Assembly: GCA_009700365.1 (NCBI GenBank)
Contig: WLME01000044.1
Location: 1-8,112 of the forward strand
Origin: Actinomycetota bacterium
Lineage (GTDB): Bacteria; Actinomycetota; Actinomycetes; Nanopelagicales; Nanopelagicaceae
DNA: 8,112 nt
Direction of reading: 5' to 3'
Position numbers and translations under genes: made by a program. The notes below the pieces were generated by a model. That model had not been told where the DNA came from. It searched no databases and saw nothing but the letters and a program-made list of their open reading frames with translations. Shown here piece by piece: positions 7,374-8,112 of this stretch. Each line of letters begins with the position of its first letter. Positions within the stretch are counted from its first letter, which is position 1.

Positions 7374-7682
7374 TTAAGCAGGGCGTCGCTTCAGGCGACG
7401 ACGCTCACGTTCAGAGAGGCCGCCCCAAATTCCGAAGCGCTCATCATGGGCGAGCGCGTATTCGAGGCACTCTTGACGCACTTCGCATGAAAGGCATACG
7501 CGCTTGGCTTCTCGCGTTGAACCACCCTTTTCAGGGAAGAAAGCTTCAGGGTCTGTCTGAGCGCAGAGTGAGCGCTCCTGCCAAGAGAGTTCAATGTTCT
7601 CTCCGTTGGCGAGTTGAATAGTTGGTCCAGCAGTGGGGGCTGATGGCTTGCCAGTTGATGTTCCTTCTGGGCGGATCGGCAT
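7374..7682 (-). CDS. whiB: WhiB-family iron-sulfur transcriptional regulator (WhiB/WhiB2 type)
   Basis: This 102-residue cytosolic protein has the four cluster-binding cysteines Cys40, Cys63, Cys66 and Cys72 in the C-X22-C-X2-C-X5-C pattern that holds a [4Fe-4S] cluster. The WhiB signature turn GIWGG (84-88) and a basic C-terminal DNA-contact stretch (ERERRRLKRR, 91-100) follow. The GGSTREAK segment before Cys63 and the location upstream of the glycosyltransferase/DUF3499/manB block match the WhiB/WhiB2 subfamily. In Streptomyces that subfamily acts with WhiA in septation and differentiation, and in mycobacteria it is linked to cell division. By analogy it may couple division to envelope synthesis here; that is inference. 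The first 30 residues are low-complexity. The ATG is supported by a strong GAGGAG site, and a good promoter with an overlapping palindrome lies upstream. Confidence 0.95.
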   Translation of the reverse strand: MPIRPEGTSTGKPSAPTAGPTIQLANGENIELSWQERSLCAQTDPEAFFPEKGGSTREAKRVCLSCEVRQECLEYALAHDERFGIWGGLSERERRRLKRRPA

Positions 7683-7690
7683 TCGCGAAT

Positions 7691-7696
7691 CTCCTC
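7691..7696 (-). promoter_or_regulatory. Ribosome binding site of whiB
   Basis: The message has GAGGAG 8 nt before the whiB ATG at 7682. It is the strongest Shine-Dalgarno in the window and decides the start. Confidence 0.8.
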
Positions 7697-7743
7697 AAGT
7701 CATTAGGGCGCACTTCAGAGTGAAGAACGAGCTCTAGGAGTGA

Positions 7744-7759
7744 ATTACACCGGTGTAAT
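7744..7759. promoter_or_regulatory. Perfect 16-bp palindrome overlapping the whiB -10 box, probable operator
   Basis: ATTACACCGGTGTAAT is a perfect inverted repeat of two 8-bp half sites (GGTGTAAT). Its whiB-proximal end is the -10 hexamer itself and the rest fills the downstream half of the promoter spacer. A dimeric regulator bound here would cover the -10 region and most likely repress. Which regulator is not visible from this window. Confidence 0.65.
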
Positions 7760-7772
7760 CCCTCTGAGTCAA
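7744..7772 (-). promoter_or_regulatory. sigma70-type promoter of whiB
   Basis: Reading toward whiB, TTGACT (7772-7767) is separated by exactly 17 bp from TGTAAT (7749-7744). Each box matches the TTGACA/TATAAT consensus at five of six positions and the spacing is ideal. Transcription would begin near 7737, giving a leader of about 55 nt before whiB. It probably drives the whiB-glycosyltransferase-DUF5719 unit and perhaps the genes beyond. The remaining part of the 7683-7824 gap shows no gene. Confidence 0.75.
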
Positions 7773-7824
7773 GCCCTGGGTTGAGACTTTTTTCGACAAT
7801 TGCGCCTGAATAGGCAGGTTTTCT

Positions 7825-8112
7825 CTATAAAGGAATGGGTAAATCTAGTTTTTTCGATAGATAGTGGCCATTTTTTACAGTTCCTGCAGAGATAGTGGCA
7901 CCGTGTGCGATGAATGAGTGCGAAAGATGCGCTCCGTCTTCAATAGTGACAGCGTCTCCAATAATGCAATCATCGATGACCGTTGCTGCCCCAATAAGAC
8001 ATCGTGCCCCAATCGAAGTTCCCCCAGTAATAAGGGAATCTGGTGCAATTACAGTTGATTGCATTGCTTGAAATTCTCCGTCGACGAGATCGCGTGAGCC
8101 TTTGAAGAGCGC
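7825..8112 (-). CDS. NDP-sugar pyrophosphorylase C-terminal part, probably mannose-1-phosphate guanylyltransferase
   Basis: Only the last 95 codons are present; the frame enters from the right edge and ends at a TAG at 7825-7827. It opens with ALFKGSRDLVDGE, typical of the linker after the nucleotidyltransferase domain. It then shows hexapeptide repeats of a left-handed beta-helix (IAPDSLI, IGARCLI, IGAATVI, IGDAVTI, and so on), the usual C-terminal domain of GlmU/ManC/RmlA-like enzymes. The catalytic domain is outside the window, so substrate cannot be read directly. Its position upstream of whiB and manB matches the actinobacterial GDP-mannose pyrophosphorylase, which would use the mannose-1-phosphate made by ManB. 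An ATG at 8064 is in frame but internal to the repeat domain and is not the start. A glucose-1-phosphate nucleotidyltransferase is the main alternative. Confidence 0.8.
   Translation of the reverse strand, partial: ALFKGSRDLVDGEFQAMQSTVIAPDSLITGGTSIGARCLIGAATVIDDCIIGDAVTIEDGAHLSHSFIAHGATISAGTVKNGHYLSKKLDLPIPL

Noticed and set aside
7385..7399. GTCGC...GCGAC inverted repeat at the 3' end of whiB
   Set aside because: It lies in the Arg-rich codons for the conserved basic tail, has only a 5-bp stem and no U-run, so coding constraint explains it.
7391..7594. Second minus-strand frame inside whiB
   Set aside because: Out-of-frame shadow of the WhiB coding sequence, whose cysteine pattern and Shine-Dalgarno are unambiguous.
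7804..7815. GCCT-GAAT-AGGC inverted repeat just after the pyrophosphorylase stop
   Set aside because: A 4-bp stem with no U-run following it on the minus-strand transcript; not supportable as a terminator.
7825..8064. Separate small 79-residue hexapeptide-repeat gene starting at 8064
   Set aside because: The frame stays open upstream to the window edge and encodes the linker typical of sugar pyrophosphorylases, so the ATG is internal to a larger gene.

Overview
The window reads as a compact stretch of chromosome from a low- to mid-GC actinobacterium. The actinobacterial call rests on a WhiB-family Fe-S regulator, a DUF3499 protein and a DUF5719-like secreted protein, all essentially restricted to Actinobacteria, in the order expected around the phosphomannomutase gene of that phylum. 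Base composition looks to be in the mid-40s percent GC by eye, low for the phylum. Together with very short intergenic gaps, this suggests a streamlined freshwater lineage (acI / Nanopelagicales-like). The lineage is inference; the phylum is well supported.

Every gene lies on the minus strand, so transcription runs from high to low coordinates. At 7825-8112 is the C-terminal end of an NDP-sugar pyrophosphorylase, probably mannose-1-phosphate guanylyltransferase, cut by the window edge. A 142-bp gap follows, with a strong sigma70-type promoter whose -10 box lies inside a perfect 16-bp palindrome. Then come whiB (7374-7682), a 1010-residue membrane-bound family 2 glycosyltransferase (4293-7325), a DUF5719-like secreted protein overlapping it by 4 bp (2995-4296), DUF3499 (2591-2962), the phosphomannomutase manB (1175-2554) and adenosylhomocysteinase ahcY (1-1075, C-terminus cut off). 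No stretch longer than 142 bp lacks a gene.

The pyrophosphorylase and ManB would catalyse consecutive steps from mannose-6-phosphate to GDP-mannose. The large glycosyltransferase and its coupled secreted partner would plausibly use activated sugars or lipid-linked sugars in building the envelope. WhiB is placed to co-regulate this block. ahcY, a methylation-cycle gene, is a usual neighbour in actinobacteria but has no direct biochemical link to the rest.

I see no mobile element, CRISPR array, RNA gene or defence system. The most notable signals are the palindrome overlapping the whiB promoter, a recurrent TANNNT element 6-7 nt before three start codons that lack a Shine-Dalgarno sequence (suggesting leaderless internal transcripts), and the conserved but uncharacterised glycosyltransferase / DUF5719 / DUF3499 trio.
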